Shown here in pieces: positions 34,997 through 45,882 of a DNA stretch of 64,000 nt (position 1 is its first letter; the number at the start of each line of letters is the position of its first letter). Both the position numbers and the translations under genes were made by a program. Under the pieces are notes generated by a model. The model ran no database searches. It was not told the DNA's origin and saw only the letters and a list, made by a program, of their open reading frames with translations. Origin of the DNA: Apilactobacillus kunkeei DSM 12361 = ATCC 700308 (GTDB taxonomy: Bacteria > Bacillota > Bacilli > Lactobacillales > Lactobacillaceae); contig NZ_JXDB01000007.1 of assembly GCF_001281265.1 (NCBI RefSeq), positions 124,001 to 188,000 on the forward strand, read 5' to 3'.

Positions 34997-37060
34997 TTAT
35001 TTCAAGCCACTGTCGGATTGAACGTACTTCCAGTATGCTTGATAAATCTTTTGAGCTAAGTCAATATTATTGCTTTCTGCGTTACTTGGCAAGTTTGGAA
35101 TTGCAACTACAACCACCACTTGTGGATTATCTGAAGGAGCAAATGATCCTAAACTCAAAGTAACTGTTTCAACTGGCTTAGAACCCTTCTTTCCACTTGA
35201 GTAGAATGTTTGGGCAGTACCAGTCTTAGCTGAGATTGAAGGTCTGACAGTGTTTAAAGTGATACCAGTTCTGTATTCGTTAGTACCATGAACCACCTTG
35301 TAGAAACCGTCAGTAACAACTTTTCTTTGTGCAGCTGTCATATCAATCTTGTTTAGTACAGTTGGTGTAACAGTGTATTTAACTCGACCTAACTTACCGC
35401 TCTTACTTGAAGCACGAATACTTTGAACAATGTGAGGTTCAATTCTGTAACCACCATTGGCGATTGTAGAAATGTATTGAGCAATTTGCATTGGTGTGTA
35501 GGCATCGTAGTTACCGTATGATAAGTCGAGTGCCTTACCAATATTTGCTGAACCACTAGGACCTTGAATACCCTTTGTTTCACCAGGCAAATCAATTCCA
35601 GTGTATACACCTAACCCAAATTGGTTGAAGTAACCTCTCATAATGTTGAAGACATCTGGATTCATTGTTAATGCTCCACCTTCAACGTAGTTGAACTTAG
35701 CTTCTTTCATTGCTAGTTGCATCATGTAAGAGTTAGATGAAACTTCAAGCGCTGTTGAAGCGTCAAGTGCAATGTCATGGTTACCATCTTGGTTAAACCA
35801 TGATGCCTTTCTAATTCCACCGGTCAAAATTGGCTTATCAGTTAAAGTAGAGTTAGTTGGTGTAATGACCTTATCCATTAAAGCACCAGAAACCATTGCA
35901 CCCTTAACAACAGACCCCATAACGATTGAACTGTTAATTGTTCCAAGCGCATTTGGTGTTTCTTTACCAGTTTCCGGATCACGACTAACCCCAGCTAAAC
36001 CGATAATTCCACCTGTATTAGGATTCATAACAACAGCGTATGCACCTGTTGAATTACCAGTACCTTGGTCAGCTTCTTCGACTAATGATTGAATCTTCTT
36101 TTCGAATTCAGAGTTAATGGTTAATTGAAGGTTATCACCCTTTTGACCACCATATTGTTTAACAGCTTTATCTAAGCTACCACCTTTGATTAAGGTTTGT
36201 GATTTTGAACCACGTAAAGTAGATTCATATTTTTCTTCTAGGTAACTTTGACCAACGCTATCATTTCTGGAGTAACCTTCTGCTAATAGTGTATTAATTC
36301 TGTCACTTGGCAAACCAACCTTTTCAGAAGAAACAGTTCCAACGATACTTTGGATGGCGTTTCCATTTGGATATTCTCTTGTCCAACTATCACCAATTTG
36401 GACACCAGGCACTTCATCTAAATGTTCACCAATTTCGGCAATTTCCTTATTAGTAACATTGGTTGTCTTGATGTATGTAGTTGATAATTGGTAAGAGCCA
36501 CTCATCTTTTGGAAGATTGTTGCAGCGTTCTTAGTTTCCTTATCTGTACTGTATAGCTTGTCATTCATGACTTTTTGAAGTTCCAAAACATATTGTTCAC
36601 TAGCACTTGATCCCTTAGGAAAAGTAATGCTGGAACTTACCTTCTTAAGGTTATCAGCATTAGCTAAGTAAAAGTCAGCTTCTTGTCTAGGGGTTAATGA
36701 TGAAGTATCAACAGTTAAGTATTTACCCAATGTGTTGGCAATCTTATATAGGTCAGCACTAGTTACGGATAATCCCTTAGTGTATTGAATAGCTTGGTGG
36801 GCTTTATTTCCAACAAGGACACGACCGGTAGAATCGTAAATCATCCCTCTTTGCACATTTCCATACTTAACGGAATTATCTGATCGGCTAACTTCGGCCT
36901 TATATTGGTTTCCGTTAACAACCTGTAAATAACCCAATTGAATTATTAGAATGGCAAATAATACTCCGACAACTGTCAGAATAATATTTAATCTAAATGG
37001 TACCTTTGAATTTTCCCCACGATCACTGTGGTGAAATATTTTTTGCAAAAAACTATTCAA
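34997..37060 (-). CDS. pbpA: Class B penicillin-binding protein (PBP2-type transpeptidase)
   Basis: 687 aa. It crosslinks peptidoglycan on the outer face of the membrane. An N-terminal membrane anchor is at about residues 25-47, a PBP dimerisation domain follows, and the transpeptidase domain shows S-x-x-K as SVVK, S-S-N in SSNSYM, and the K-T-G-T box in SAKTGTAQT. There is no PASTA domain, unlike division-specific PBP2x. The neighbours rpmG-fthC match the Bacillus pbpA (PBP2A) region, suggesting an elongation role with RodA, an inference. Confidence 0.93.
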   Translation of the reverse strand: MNSFLQKIFHHSDRGENSKVPFRLNIILTVVGVLFAILIIQLGYLQVVNGNQYKAEVSRSDNSVKYGNVQRGMIYDSTGRVLVGNKAHQAIQYTKGLSVTSADLYKIANTLGKYLTVDTSSLTPRQEADFYLANADNLKKVSSSITFPKGSSASEQYVLELQKVMNDKLYSTDKETKNAATIFQKMSGSYQLSTTYIKTTNVTNKEIAEIGEHLDEVPGVQIGDSWTREYPNGNAIQSIVGTVSSEKVGLPSDRINTLLAEGYSRNDSVGQSYLEEKYESTLRGSKSQTLIKGGSLDKAVKQYGGQKGDNLQLTINSEFEKKIQSLVEEADQGTGNSTGAYAVVMNPNTGGIIGLAGVSRDPETGKETPNALGTINSSIVMGSVVKGAMVSGALMDKVITPTNSTLTDKPILTGGIRKASWFNQDGNHDIALDASTALEVSSNSYMMQLAMKEAKFNYVEGGALTMNPDVFNIMRGYFNQFGLGVYTGIDLPGETKGIQGPSGSANIGKALDLSYGNYDAYTPMQIAQYISTIANGGYRIEPHIVQSIRASSKSGKLGRVKYTVTPTVLNKIDMTAAQRKVVTDGFYKVVHGTNEYRTGITLNTVRPSISAKTGTAQTFYSSGKKGSKPVETVTLSLGSFAPSDNPQVVVVVAIPNLPSNAESNNIDLAQKIYQAYWKYVQSDSGLK

Positions 37061-37173
37061 AACAATCTAACTCCTTAATTATTATATGTTAATCAGTCAT
37101 TTAGTCTGGTTTATTGTATACTATAGTTGGTTACTTTATAAGTAATAATCAAAATACATAGGAAGTATTAACT

Positions 37174-39771
37174 ATGATTAATTCAATTAAAAAAATCATA
37201 AGAAAACACCGCTTATATTTATTAAGCTTTTTTATTCCATTTATTATTATGTCATGTTATTTTGCTTACCGCAATATGTTTCCATTTGGAAATAGTAGCA
37301 TTTTAACTGTAGACCTAGGTCAACAATATGTAGATTTATTCGCATATTTTCGTCGAACAATTCTATCTTTGAATCTACATAGCTTATTATACTCATTTTC
37401 AAACGGATATGGTGGAGAAATGATTGGAATTTGGGGATATTATCTACTAAGTCCGCTTAATATCATTTTATTAATCATCCCTGCAAAATTTATCAACTTC
37501 TCAATTCTTTTGATAACGCTATTTAAATACGGTTTATCAGGATTAACCTTCAGCATTTTTCTAAAACATAAGGGTATCAAAAAGGACCTAATCATTTTAT
37601 CGATGGCGATTGCCTATGCTCTTAATGGATGGATGATTGCTAACCAATTAAATGTCATGTGGTTGGATGGTGTTATTCTCCTACCAATTATCATTATGGG
37701 TATTGATCGAATTTTTAAACACAACAAATATAGCCCATTCGTTATTAGTTACGCAGCAATGTTAGTCATTAACTACTACATTGCATACATGATTACGATT
37801 TTTTCGGTTATCTATGTAATTGGTAAGTTAATCAATGATGACCATTCATTAAAGATGCGCCTTGGTAAATTAATCTCGATTGGTGTTAGCTACTTCGTAT
37901 CATTACTGCTTTCAGCATTCATCTTTTTACCAAACCTAATCGAACTTAAAAACGGTAAAGGTGCCTATACTTTATCAACATTTAAGTGGAAGGTTGAATA
38001 CACCCCATTGAAAATGATAAGCAAGTTTTTCGATGGCAGCTTCAACTTTTCTCAAATGCCAAGTGGTTACCCTAACATCTTTGTTGGTGCGATTGCTGTA
38101 ATTGGTTTCATAATATTCTTCTGCAATAAACAAATTCAATTAAAACGAAAAATCGTTGCACTTGCCATCACAGCTATCCTAATTGTTTCAATGTTCTTTG
38201 AACCATTAGATTTACTATGGCACGCAATGCAATTCCCAATTTGGTACCCTTATCGTTTTTCATTCATTTTTTGCTTTTGGATTATTTATATCGCTGCAAT
38301 TGGTTTGGATAAGCAATCTGGACACATTAACTTCAAAGAAATTATCATATCCGGGGTTATTTTAATCGCTGGGTTAATTTATACAGCTCTAAACATCAAT
38401 AGCTTTAACTACTTATCACTAACCAAATATTTAATTTCATTGGCGTTTGTTGCCATTAGTTTTATCGTCATCCATGTATCAAGCAAGGACAATAAGTACT
38501 ACCTACTTTGCTTGGTAGTTATTGCAATTGGTGATACTGGACTGAACGCGTTTAACTCCTTAAATGCCATTAGTTATGTATCAAATGATGATTATATGAA
38601 GTACACAGCAACGTTAAACCGTCACGTGAATGATATTAAACAAAAGGATAATAGTTTCTATCGAATCAGTAAGGACTTCTATCGAACTAGAGATGATCCA
38701 ATTGAATCAAATTTTTACGGTGGTTCAACATTCTCATCAACACTTAGAAAATCAACACCTGATTTCAACCAAAAGATTGGTAATGCATATACTACCGGAT
38801 CAATTGATTATTCCAACGGAACCATCGTAACTGACTCATTGCTTTCATTTAAGTATTTCATTAACACGATTAACTACAATAAGACATATCCGATGATTCA
38901 AAAGAGTAGCAATCGTTATGATATCGTCAATAATGATGTGCAAAATATAGATATCTTTCAAACCTTTAAATCAAACAATGCATTCCCACTTGTTTACACA
39001 GCATCTGATAATGTATTTTCAAAAATCATTGCTTCAGATCCTATCAAGTACCAAAACTCGATGGTAAAACAAGTTACTGGTAATAATAACGACGTGTTCA
39101 ATGAAAACATGCACTACACTATCCTTTCAGAAAACACTAACGCTTTAACCGGTTTAAACAACCAAATAATCGCTAAAAACAATCTTTTAAAAGATGGCGA
39201 AATCGTAATCAAGTATAAGCATCAAAATAACAAGGTGCCTTACATGATAGTTCCAGCTTCAATGAATCAACAAAAATGTAACATTAAGGTTAATGGCGAA
39301 GAATTAAACCTACCAAACGAATTTCAAAGCACTTTCGTTGTAAGTTTGCCAAACAACAAGGATAACAAAATTACCATCAAGCTATTAAACGGCAAAGTAT
39401 ACACTAACGAGTTTAATATTGCTTCCTTAAGCCTATCTAAATTTCTAAGTGAAACAAAGGCAATTAGAAATCAAAGGAACAATATTAAACTTAATGGTAA
39501 TACCGTTTCTGCTGATATTAATGTATCTACAAAGCGTCAAGCCGTTGCAACATCAATTCCATACTCCAATGGATGGACGTTGACTGTCGATGGTAAGAAA
39601 CACCCTATTAAGGTGATCAATGATGAATTCATTGGCTTTGATAATCTTTCCGTCGGAAAACACAAAATAAAGTTATCATTCTATCCTTCAGGATTAAATA
39701 CTGGAATAATAATCTCAGTACTAACCTTGATGTTTGTAATTGGATTTTATATTTACAAGAAAAAAAGATAA
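37174..39771 (+). CDS. yfhO: YfhO family membrane protein (putative glycosyltransferase-like)
   Basis: 865 aa, many membrane segments: an N-terminal anchor (about 14-34), then about a dozen hydrophobic segments to about residue 470, then a soluble region (about 490-830) and a last membrane helix before a KKKR end. The N-terminal VDLGQQYVDLFAYFR and C-terminal SNGWTLTVDGK and DNLSVGKHKI motifs are those of YfhO (Pfam 09586). Related proteins take part in glycosylation of lipoteichoic acid or polysaccharides; the substrate here is not visible. It is a single gene divergent from pbpA. A TATACT at 37117-37122 is a candidate -10 for this direction. Confidence 0.9.
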   Translation: MINSIKKIIRKHRLYLLSFFIPFIIMSCYFAYRNMFPFGNSSILTVDLGQQYVDLFAYFRRTILSLNLHSLLYSFSNGYGGEMIGIWGYYLLSPLNIILLIIPAKFINFSILLITLFKYGLSGLTFSIFLKHKGIKKDLIILSMAIAYALNGWMIANQLNVMWLDGVILLPIIIMGIDRIFKHNKYSPFVISYAAMLVINYYIAYMITIFSVIYVIGKLINDDHSLKMRLGKLISIGVSYFVSLLLSAFIFLPNLIELKNGKGAYTLSTFKWKVEYTPLKMISKFFDGSFNFSQMPSGYPNIFVGAIAVIGFIIFFCNKQIQLKRKIVALAITAILIVSMFFEPLDLLWHAMQFPIWYPYRFSFIFCFWIIYIAAIGLDKQSGHINFKEIIISGVILIAGLIYTALNINSFNYLSLTKYLISLAFVAISFIVIHVSSKDNKYYLLCLVVIAIGDTGLNAFNSLNAISYVSNDDYMKYTATLNRHVNDIKQKDNSFYRISKDFYRTRDDPIESNFYGGSTFSSTLRKSTPDFNQKIGNAYTTGSIDYSNGTIVTDSLLSFKYFINTINYNKTYPMIQKSSNRYDIVNNDVQNIDIFQTFKSNNAFPLVYTASDNVFSKIIASDPIKYQNSMVKQVTGNNNDVFNENMHYTILSENTNALTGLNNQIIAKNNLLKDGEIVIKYKHQNNKVPYMIVPASMNQQKCNIKVNGEELNLPNEFQSTFVVSLPNNKDNKITIKLLNGKVYTNEFNIASLSLSKFLSETKAIRNQRNNIKLNGNTVSADINVSTKRQAVATSIPYSNGWTLTVDGKKHPIKVINDEFIGFDNLSVGKHKIKLSFYPSGLNTGIIISVLTLMFVIGFYIYKKKR

Positions 39772-39774
39772 TAA

Positions 39775-39803
39775 AAAAGGACTCGTCTAAACGAGTCCTT
39801 TTA
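39775..39803. terminator. Bidirectional terminator between yfhO and greA
   Basis: Perfect stem AAAAGGACTCGT/ACGAGTCCTTTT with loop CTAA; A/T tracts on both sides. It ends the plus-strand yfhO and the minus-strand mltG-udk-greA transcripts. Confidence 0.93.
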
Positions 39804-39813
39804 TTTTGTAGAA

Positions 39814-40290
39814 TTATTCAACAGAAATAATCTTAACTTTCATATCACCGGCAGGAATTTCGATGACTACTTCATCGTTAACTTTGTGGCCTAATAGACC
39901 TTTAGCAATTGGTGAATCGTTTGAAATTTTACCTTCCAATGGATCTGCTTCAGCAGCACCAACGATTTGGTAAGTTTCTGGGTCTTCATCTGGTAGTTCT
40001 TTAAAAGTAACCTTCTTACCAACGTTTACCATATCACTTTCAACGTCATCATTATCAACAACGTCAGCGTATTGTAGCATGTGTTCTACAGTTGTAATAC
40101 GGCTTTCTAGCATACTTTGTTCGTTCTTAGCTGATTCATATTCAGAGTTTTCTGATAAATCACCATAACTTCTGGCAATCTTGATTCTTTCAATGATTTG
40201 TGGACGTTGGTTTAATCTTAAATCTTCCAATTCAGCTTCAAGTTTTTGTTTACCTTCAACTGTCATTGGATAGCTTTCATCTTTAGCCAT
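39814..40290 (-). CDS. greA: Transcription elongation factor GreA
   Basis: 158 aa. It makes stalled RNA polymerase cut back its transcript. The N-terminal coiled coil with the acidic tip (about 8-76, including [19 protein letters not shown]) inserts in the secondary channel, and the C-terminal FKBP-like domain has [15 protein letters not shown]. Downstream of udk (23 nt) and mltG in the usual Lactobacillus operon. Length normal. Confidence 0.97.
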   Translation of the reverse strand: MAKDESYPMTVEGKQKLEAELEDLRLNQRPQIIERIKIARSYGDLSENSEYESAKNEQSMLESRITTVEHMLQYADVVDNDDVESDMVNVGKKVTFKELPDEDPETYQIVGAAEADPLEGKISNDSPIAKGLLGHKVNDEVVIEIPAGDMKVKIISVE

Positions 40291-40312
40291 TATAAACTCT
40301 CCTTTAAATTAA

Positions 40313-40987
40313 TTAGATTGTTGTATCAATATTATTGAAAACCTTGTTGTTACCGTGTTTTACCAAGATTGATTGAATCTTAGTTGTTAATAAATCAATC
40401 GCAACTTGGTTCTTACCACCTTCTGGAACGATGATATCTGCGTAACGCTTACTTGGTTCAACAAATTGATTGTACATTGGGCGAACAGTTTCCAAGTATT
40501 GTTGGATAACTTCATCCAATGTTCTGCCACGTTCCTTGGTATCTCTTTGAATTCTTCTTAAAATACGAATGTCATCATCAGTATCAACGAACACCTTAAT
40601 GTCCATTAAATCTCTAAGACGCTTGTCGTCTAGGATTAAGATTCCTTCTAAAATGATAACATCACGTGGTTCTTGAGTAACTGTTTCAGTACTACGATTT
40701 AATTTAGTGTAGTCATAAACCGGTTTTTCAATTGCTTCATAGTTTAGAAGCTTATTCAAATGTTCTAGTAATAAGTCACTATCAAAAGCTAATGGATGAT
40801 CGTAGTTAGTTTCTTCTCTTTCAGCCATTGTCTTATGTGATTGATCCTTGTAGTAAGAATCTTGTTGCAAAATCATAATTGAATGACCCAATAGTTGGTT
40901 AAAGATGGCACGACTAACAGTAGTTTTACCACTACCTGAACCACCAGTAACACCAATAACAACGGGACGCTTTTTCTTTTCTACCAT
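40313..40987 (-). CDS. udk: Uridine kinase
   Basis: 224 aa. Phosphorylates uridine and cytidine in pyrimidine salvage. Walker [15 protein letters not shown] is at about 13-26; [19 protein letters not shown] and [12 protein letters not shown] blocks match the family. It lies between mltG and greA; udk-greA next to mltG is the usual order. Confidence 0.96.
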   Translation of the reverse strand: MVEKKKRPVVIGVTGGSGSGKTTVSRAIFNQLLGHSIMILQQDSYYKDQSHKTMAEREETNYDHPLAFDSDLLLEHLNKLLNYEAIEKPVYDYTKLNRSTETVTQEPRDVIILEGILILDDKRLRDLMDIKVFVDTDDDIRILRRIQRDTKERGRTLDEVIQQYLETVRPMYNQFVEPSKRYADIIVPEGGKNQVAIDLLTTKIQSILVKHGNNKVFNNIDTTI

Positions 40988-41008
40988 AATAATCTCTCCA
41001 TAACCGAT

Positions 41009-42133
41009 TTATCTCATAACACTATCATTGCCGATTAAGTCATCGACATCTTTATCTGAATTATAATACTTAACCTTCTTATCATTCATATTAACACTAT
41101 ATGCTAAATAAAAAGTAGTCATATCCTTTGGATTCAAAATTGAATCTAGTGACTTAACCGTTGGGTTATTAATTGCACTAGGTGGGAATCCAGTATTCTT
41201 ATATAAATTATAAGGGGTATTAGCATCATAATCTTTCTTTGAAAGTTTTTGTCCAGAAACTTTACCATTAGCATACCTAATAGAAGATTGCACTTCAAGA
41301 GGTAAATTACTATTTAGACGATTATATAATATTCCCGCAATCTTTTCTTGATCTTTTTTATCAACATGATTGTGTTCAATAAATGAAGCCAAAGTAATTG
41401 CTTCATCGACTGTTAGGTTTTGTTTCTTTATTTCCTTGAAATATGGACTAAATTCATAATTAGTCTTTGCTACCATTTGGTTAACAATTTGTTTCAAGGT
41501 GACATTTTTTTGTGAATTGTATGTGGCTGGATATAGGTATCCTTCTAGCACATACTTTCTATTCTTAGCCTTAAATGCTGAACCTAAAAGCTTAGGATAT
41601 TTTTTCTTCAATTGGTTCAAGAAATCTGTATCATTCATTAACTTCTTGAAATCGGCACTTGAATATTGACTGCTTTGTTCCACTGATTGGGCAATTTCAT
41701 CGATGTTATCACCTTCACGAACAAGCAAGCGACCATATTTACCTTGCAGAGGTTGAGCTGTTCCACCTTTTTTCAACTTGTCAGCAATCTTTTGCAAACT
41801 CATTGAAGGTGAAAGTTCATAATAACCCGCCTTTAGACCAGAATAGTTATGACTATTAACAAAATAGTCGAATACTAAACCACTTTTGACAATTTTACTT
41901 TCTTGTAAGATTGATCCAATTTTCTTATCGGAAGCACCCATTGGGATTTGAACTTGAATTAATTCTTTATCCTTTGGATTCAATGGTTTTAGTGACTCTT
42001 TAACGTATTGATGTCCAAGAATAAATATAAAAATTCCCAAAACTATTAAGATGGCGATAATACTTAGTGAAATCTTTTTGCCTAAATTAGTGTGCTTCTT
42101 TTCGAAATCATTGGAGTTCTTTTCTTCATTCAA
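41009..42133 (-). CDS. mltG: Endolytic murein transglycosylase MltG (YceG-like)
   Basis: 374 aa from the TTG at 42133, chosen because GGAGG is 8 nt upstream; the ATG at 42148 overlaps that site. It is a membrane-anchored enzyme that cuts nascent glycan chains and works with the elongasome. One membrane segment lies at about 24-45, then a LysM-like region, then the YceG catalytic core (about 200-365) with the conserved Glu in TLASFIEHN and ILYNRLN. The pheT gene is 23 nt upstream. Confidence 0.92.
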   Translation of the reverse strand: MNEEKNSNDFEKKHTNLGKKISLSIIAILIVLGIFIFILGHQYVKESLKPLNPKDKELIQVQIPMGASDKKIGSILQESKIVKSGLVFDYFVNSHNYSGLKAGYYELSPSMSLQKIADKLKKGGTAQPLQGKYGRLLVREGDNIDEIAQSVEQSSQYSSADFKKLMNDTDFLNQLKKKYPKLLGSAFKAKNRKYVLEGYLYPATYNSQKNVTLKQIVNQMVAKTNYEFSPYFKEIKKQNLTVDEAITLASFIEHNHVDKKDQEKIAGILYNRLNSNLPLEVQSSIRYANGKVSGQKLSKKDYDANTPYNLYKNTGFPPSAINNPTVKSLDSILNPKDMTTFYLAYSVNMNDKKVKYYNSDKDVDDLIGNDSVMR

Positions 42134-42155
42134 ATCCATTTCCTCCATTTAAAAA

Positions 42156-44567
42156 TTAACGTATTTCTACATTGAATTCTTTTTCAAGATTTCTTTGCAC
42201 TTTTTCCATTGCATTATTTACATCATCATCAACTAAAGTATCATGCTTGTTTTGGAATGTTAATGAATATGCTAATGACTTCTTATCTTCAGGAACATGT
42301 TCACCTTCGTATAAGTCAAACAACTTAACATCTACTAAGTACGCTCCCCCACGTTTTTCAATTACCTTAACGATTAAATCGTTTTCAACATCCTTATCAA
42401 TTAGCATTGCGATATCACGCTTGATTGAAGGATATTTTGAAACTAATTCGTAGCTTTGTTCTTTCTTAGGCAAGTCAATGATTGTTTGTAGGTTTAAGTC
42501 AAAGACATAAGTTTCATTAATCTTAAATTGTTTTGCAATCTTTGGATGAACTTGTCCCACAAAACCAACATAGTGACCATGAACAAAGATATCCGCAGTT
42601 CTACCTGGGTGCATTTCTGGATATGATTCGTTAGCAACGTAGCTAATTTCACCGTTTAAACCAATTGTTTCCAAGTATTCATTAACAATTCCCTTAATTA
42701 GGAAGAAATCAACGTTCTTAGCAGGTTGGTTCCATGAATTATCAACTAGTGAACCAGTCATTGCACCAGCTAGGTGTTCAATTTCATCAGGTTTAACAAC
42801 ATCTGCATTTTCCTTATGGAAGACACGACCTTGTTCGTATAAAGCAACGTTATCAACTTTTCTAGCCTTGTTGTAAGCAATGTCATCTAATAGTCCTGAA
42901 ACTAGGTTCATTCTTAATGTAGTGTGATCACTGCTCATTGGGTAACTTAAATCAGTTTGTGCTGATTCACCCATCATGAACATTTTAGCTTTTTCTTCAG
43001 TAGTTAAAGCATATGAGATGGCATGAGTTAAACCTAAACCTTCTAGAATGTGACGACTGTCTCTGATTAATTGTTGTTCAGCATTTAAACCACCAGTTGT
43101 CATAGTAGTTGTTGGTAAAGTACTTGGTAGGTTATCGTATCCGTAAATTCTAGCAACTTCTTCAATTAAGTCAGCTTGGATATGGATGTCACCACGTCTA
43201 GTTGGAACTGTAACAACTAAATCATCACCAGTAGCCTTAACTTCAAAACCAAGTCTTTCAAAGATGTCTGTCACTTCAGCAGCACTTAATTCCATACCTA
43301 GGACATGGTTTATACGAGCAACTGAGATTTCGATAATAGCCTTCTTAGCTTCGTACTTGCTACCAACTAAAACATCACTTGTAACTGAACCGTTGGCAAT
43401 TTCTCTTGCCATTTCACTAGCTGAAGATAAAACATCTTCAACAGCCATTGGATCCACACCACGTTCAAAACGTTGTGATGCTTCAGTATGAATAACGTGT
43501 TTTCTAGCCATTTTTCTAACCTTAATTGGATCAAAGATAGCACATTCGAACAATACGTTCTTAGTATCAGCAGTAATTGAACTGTCCATACCACCAATTA
43601 CACCAGCCATTGCGATTGGGCCGTTGTCATCAGCAACTACTAAATCGCTTGAATCTAATTCCACTTCGTTTTCATCTAAAGTAGTAATCTTTTCACCGTC
43701 ATTAGCGTATCTAACTGATACATTGTCTGAAAGTTTATCTAGGTCATACGCGTGAATTGGTTGACCAAACTTAAGCATTGAGTAATTTGTGATATCAACA
43801 ATGTTATTTACTGGTTTAATTCCGGCATTCCAAAGTCTAACTTGTATCCATAGTGGACTTGGTTTTACTTCAACACCATTAACAACACGGTTTAGGTATG
43901 TCCAAGCAATTTCTTCGTTAACATCACTTTGGATTTGATCAGATGTCAATTTATCTGAAGTTTCGCTAACCTTATCTAAATCAAACTTAGCTGGCTTGTT
44001 GTAGATTGCAGCTAAATCATGAACAGTACCGTAAATGCTTAGCATGTCACCACGGTTAGGAGTTACATCTAAATCAATTAGTGCATCATCCATACCAAGA
44101 TACTTGTAAACATCGTCACCCAAGGTAGCATCTTCTGGTAAGAAGTAAATACCGTCGACCCATTCCTTTGGCACAACATCTTTAGGGTAACCAATTTCAT
44201 CTAGTGCACAAAGCATACCATTGGATTGAACTCCACGCATCTTTGATTTTTTAATCTTCATGTTATCAGCAACTCTGGCACCAGATAATGCTGTAATAAC
44301 GTTCTTGCCTACTTGAGCATTTGGAGCTCCACAGACAATTTGAACTGGTTCGTCTTCACCAACATCAACTTGGCAAATGTGTAAGTGATCTGAATCTGGA
44401 TGGTTTTCCATTTCCACAATCTTACCTACAACGATTTTTTTAAGTCCATCGCTAGGTTTGATAACAGAGTCAACTTCGACTGATGAACGTTCAATTTTTT
44501 CGGCTAATTCGTCAGCAGGAATATCTAAGTCAATGTATTCCTTTAACCAATTGTATGAAATTTTCAT
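42156..44567 (-). CDS. pheT: Phenylalanyl-tRNA synthetase beta subunit
   Basis: 803 aa. Binds tRNA and, with PheS, forms the (alpha-beta)2 enzyme. Domains: N-terminal tRNA-binding (EMAP-like) domain about 39-155 with HPDSDHLHIC; B3/B4 editing region about 210-400; B5 DNA-binding fold with FERGVDP; the catalytic-like core, and a C-terminal FDX-ACB domain (about 710-803) with YPSIKRDIAMLI. Follows pheS by 12 nt. Its expression is controlled by the upstream Phe T-box. Confidence 0.97.
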   Translation of the reverse strand: MKISYNWLKEYIDLDIPADELAEKIERSSVEVDSVIKPSDGLKKIVVGKIVEMENHPDSDHLHICQVDVGEDEPVQIVCGAPNAQVGKNVITALSGARVADNMKIKKSKMRGVQSNGMLCALDEIGYPKDVVPKEWVDGIYFLPEDATLGDDVYKYLGMDDALIDLDVTPNRGDMLSIYGTVHDLAAIYNKPAKFDLDKVSETSDKLTSDQIQSDVNEEIAWTYLNRVVNGVEVKPSPLWIQVRLWNAGIKPVNNIVDITNYSMLKFGQPIHAYDLDKLSDNVSVRYANDGEKITTLDENEVELDSSDLVVADDNGPIAMAGVIGGMDSSITADTKNVLFECAIFDPIKVRKMARKHVIHTEASQRFERGVDPMAVEDVLSSASEMAREIANGSVTSDVLVGSKYEAKKAIIEISVARINHVLGMELSAAEVTDIFERLGFEVKATGDDLVVTVPTRRGDIHIQADLIEEVARIYGYDNLPSTLPTTTMTTGGLNAEQQLIRDSRHILEGLGLTHAISYALTTEEKAKMFMMGESAQTDLSYPMSSDHTTLRMNLVSGLLDDIAYNKARKVDNVALYEQGRVFHKENADVVKPDEIEHLAGAMTGSLVDNSWNQPAKNVDFFLIKGIVNEYLETIGLNGEISYVANESYPEMHPGRTADIFVHGHYVGFVGQVHPKIAKQFKINETYVFDLNLQTIIDLPKKEQSYELVSKYPSIKRDIAMLIDKDVENDLIVKVIEKRGGAYLVDVKLFDLYEGEHVPEDKKSLAYSLTFQNKHDTLVDDDVNNAMEKVQRNLEKEFNVEIR

Positions 44568-44579
44568 TAGTATCTCTCC

Positions 44580-45620
44580 TTAATTAAATTGCGATAAAAA
44601 TCTAACGTCGTTTAGGTAGAAATCACGAATATCTTCAACACCGTATTTCAACATTGCAAAACGATCTGGACCTAGTCCAAATGCGAAACCACCGTATACG
44701 TCAGCATCTACACCGGCCATCTTCAATACGTTTGGATGTACCATTCCGGCACCTAGAACTTCAATCCATCCAGAGTGCTTACATACATCACAACCCTTAC
44801 CATCACACTTGAAACAAGTAACATCTGCCTCAACTGATGGTTCAGTGAATGGGAAGTAACTTGGTCTCAAACGAATATCGTACTTGTTACCAAATAATTG
44901 GTGTAATAGGTATTCAAGAGTTCCCTTTAAGTCACCCATTGTAATGTTCTTATCAATCACGATTCCTTCTACTTGGTGGAATTGGTGTGAATGAGTAGGA
45001 TCATCAGTATCACGTCTGTATACAACACCTGGTGAAATCATCTTTAATGGGCCCTTACTGAAATCATGTTTTTCAAGAGTTCTTGCTTGCATAGGAGAGG
45101 TTTGAGTTCTCATCAAGATTTCTTTAGTAATGTAGAAAGTATCTTGCATATCTCTGGCTGGATGATCCTTTGGTAGGTTCATCATTTCAAAGTTATACTT
45201 ATCTTCTTCTACTTCTGGACCACTTTTAACTTCGTAACCCATACCGGTGAACATGTCACAAATTTCATCAATAATGGATTGGATAACATGTGGATGTCCC
45301 TTAGCCACTGGAGTACTTGGAAGAGTAACATCGATTTTTTCAGCAACTAGTTGTGCTTCTAAAGCCTTGTTTTCTAATTCTGTTAATTTTGCATCCAAAG
45401 CATTTTGAATTTCATCTCTGATTTCGTTGGCATAGCTACCAACTTCGGGTCTTTTTTCAACTGGTAAGTCCTTGATACCTCTTAGTGCCTGAGTAATTGG
45501 ACCTTTTTTACCAAGTAAATTAACTTTAATTTCTTTAGTAATTTCGTTAACGTCGGTTGCTTGATTGATTTGAGCAATTCCATCATCACGCAACTTGGTT
45601 AAATCATCTTTTAATGACAT
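44580..45620 (-). CDS. pheS: Phenylalanyl-tRNA synthetase alpha subunit
   Basis: 346 aa. Catalytic class II subunit that charges tRNA-Phe. N-terminal coiled coil (about 1-85); motif 2 is in [19 protein letters not shown] (shown by its core [11 protein letters not shown]), motif 3 in [15 protein letters not shown] CxxC pair in [17 protein letters not shown] is seen. It is preceded by a T-box, as is typical of Firmicutes pheST. The start ATG has GGAG upstream. Confidence 0.97.
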   Translation of the reverse strand: MSLKDDLTKLRDDGIAQINQATDVNEITKEIKVNLLGKKGPITQALRGIKDLPVEKRPEVGSYANEIRDEIQNALDAKLTELENKALEAQLVAEKIDVTLPSTPVAKGHPHVIQSIIDEICDMFTGMGYEVKSGPEVEEDKYNFEMMNLPKDHPARDMQDTFYITKEILMRTQTSPMQARTLEKHDFSKGPLKMISPGVVYRRDTDDPTHSHQFHQVEGIVIDKNITMGDLKGTLEYLLHQLFGNKYDIRLRPSYFPFTEPSVEADVTCFKCDGKGCDVCKHSGWIEVLGAGMVHPNVLKMAGVDADVYGGFAFGLGPDRFAMLKYGVEDIRDFYLNDVRFLSQFN

Positions 45621-45642
45621 AGTATTCTCCTCTCATTTCAAC

Positions 45643-45876
45643 AAAAAAAGCCTCATCCCAAAAGGGACGAAGCTTCGCGGTACCACCCTAGTTTATAAAT
45701 TGCGATTCGCAATTTATACACTCAAAATCCATAACGGTGGAATACCGGATTATTTTTCGTTAATTGTAACTCCCAATATCAGTTCAGAAAATGAATTCAG
45801 CTGACTTGTGACTACTCTCATCAAATGTAGTCTTTCTGTATTGTTTGTCGCCTACTAATTTTTCTTCAACACATTT
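45643..45876 (-). promoter_or_regulatory. Phe T-box riboswitch
   Basis: Leader of about 240 nt on the minus strand. The T-box core AGGGTGGTACCGCG is at 45676-45689 and is followed by the terminator stem (GTCCC/GGGAT core) with a T tract at 45643-45672. Upstream is a near-perfect 12-bp hairpin (ATAAATTGCGA/TCGCAATTTAT, 45692-45722) in the position of stem III, and stem I with GATGAGAG and TTC specifier candidates. Uncharged tRNA-Phe would favour the antiterminator and pheST expression. Confidence 0.93.
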
Positions 45877-45882
45877 AATTAA

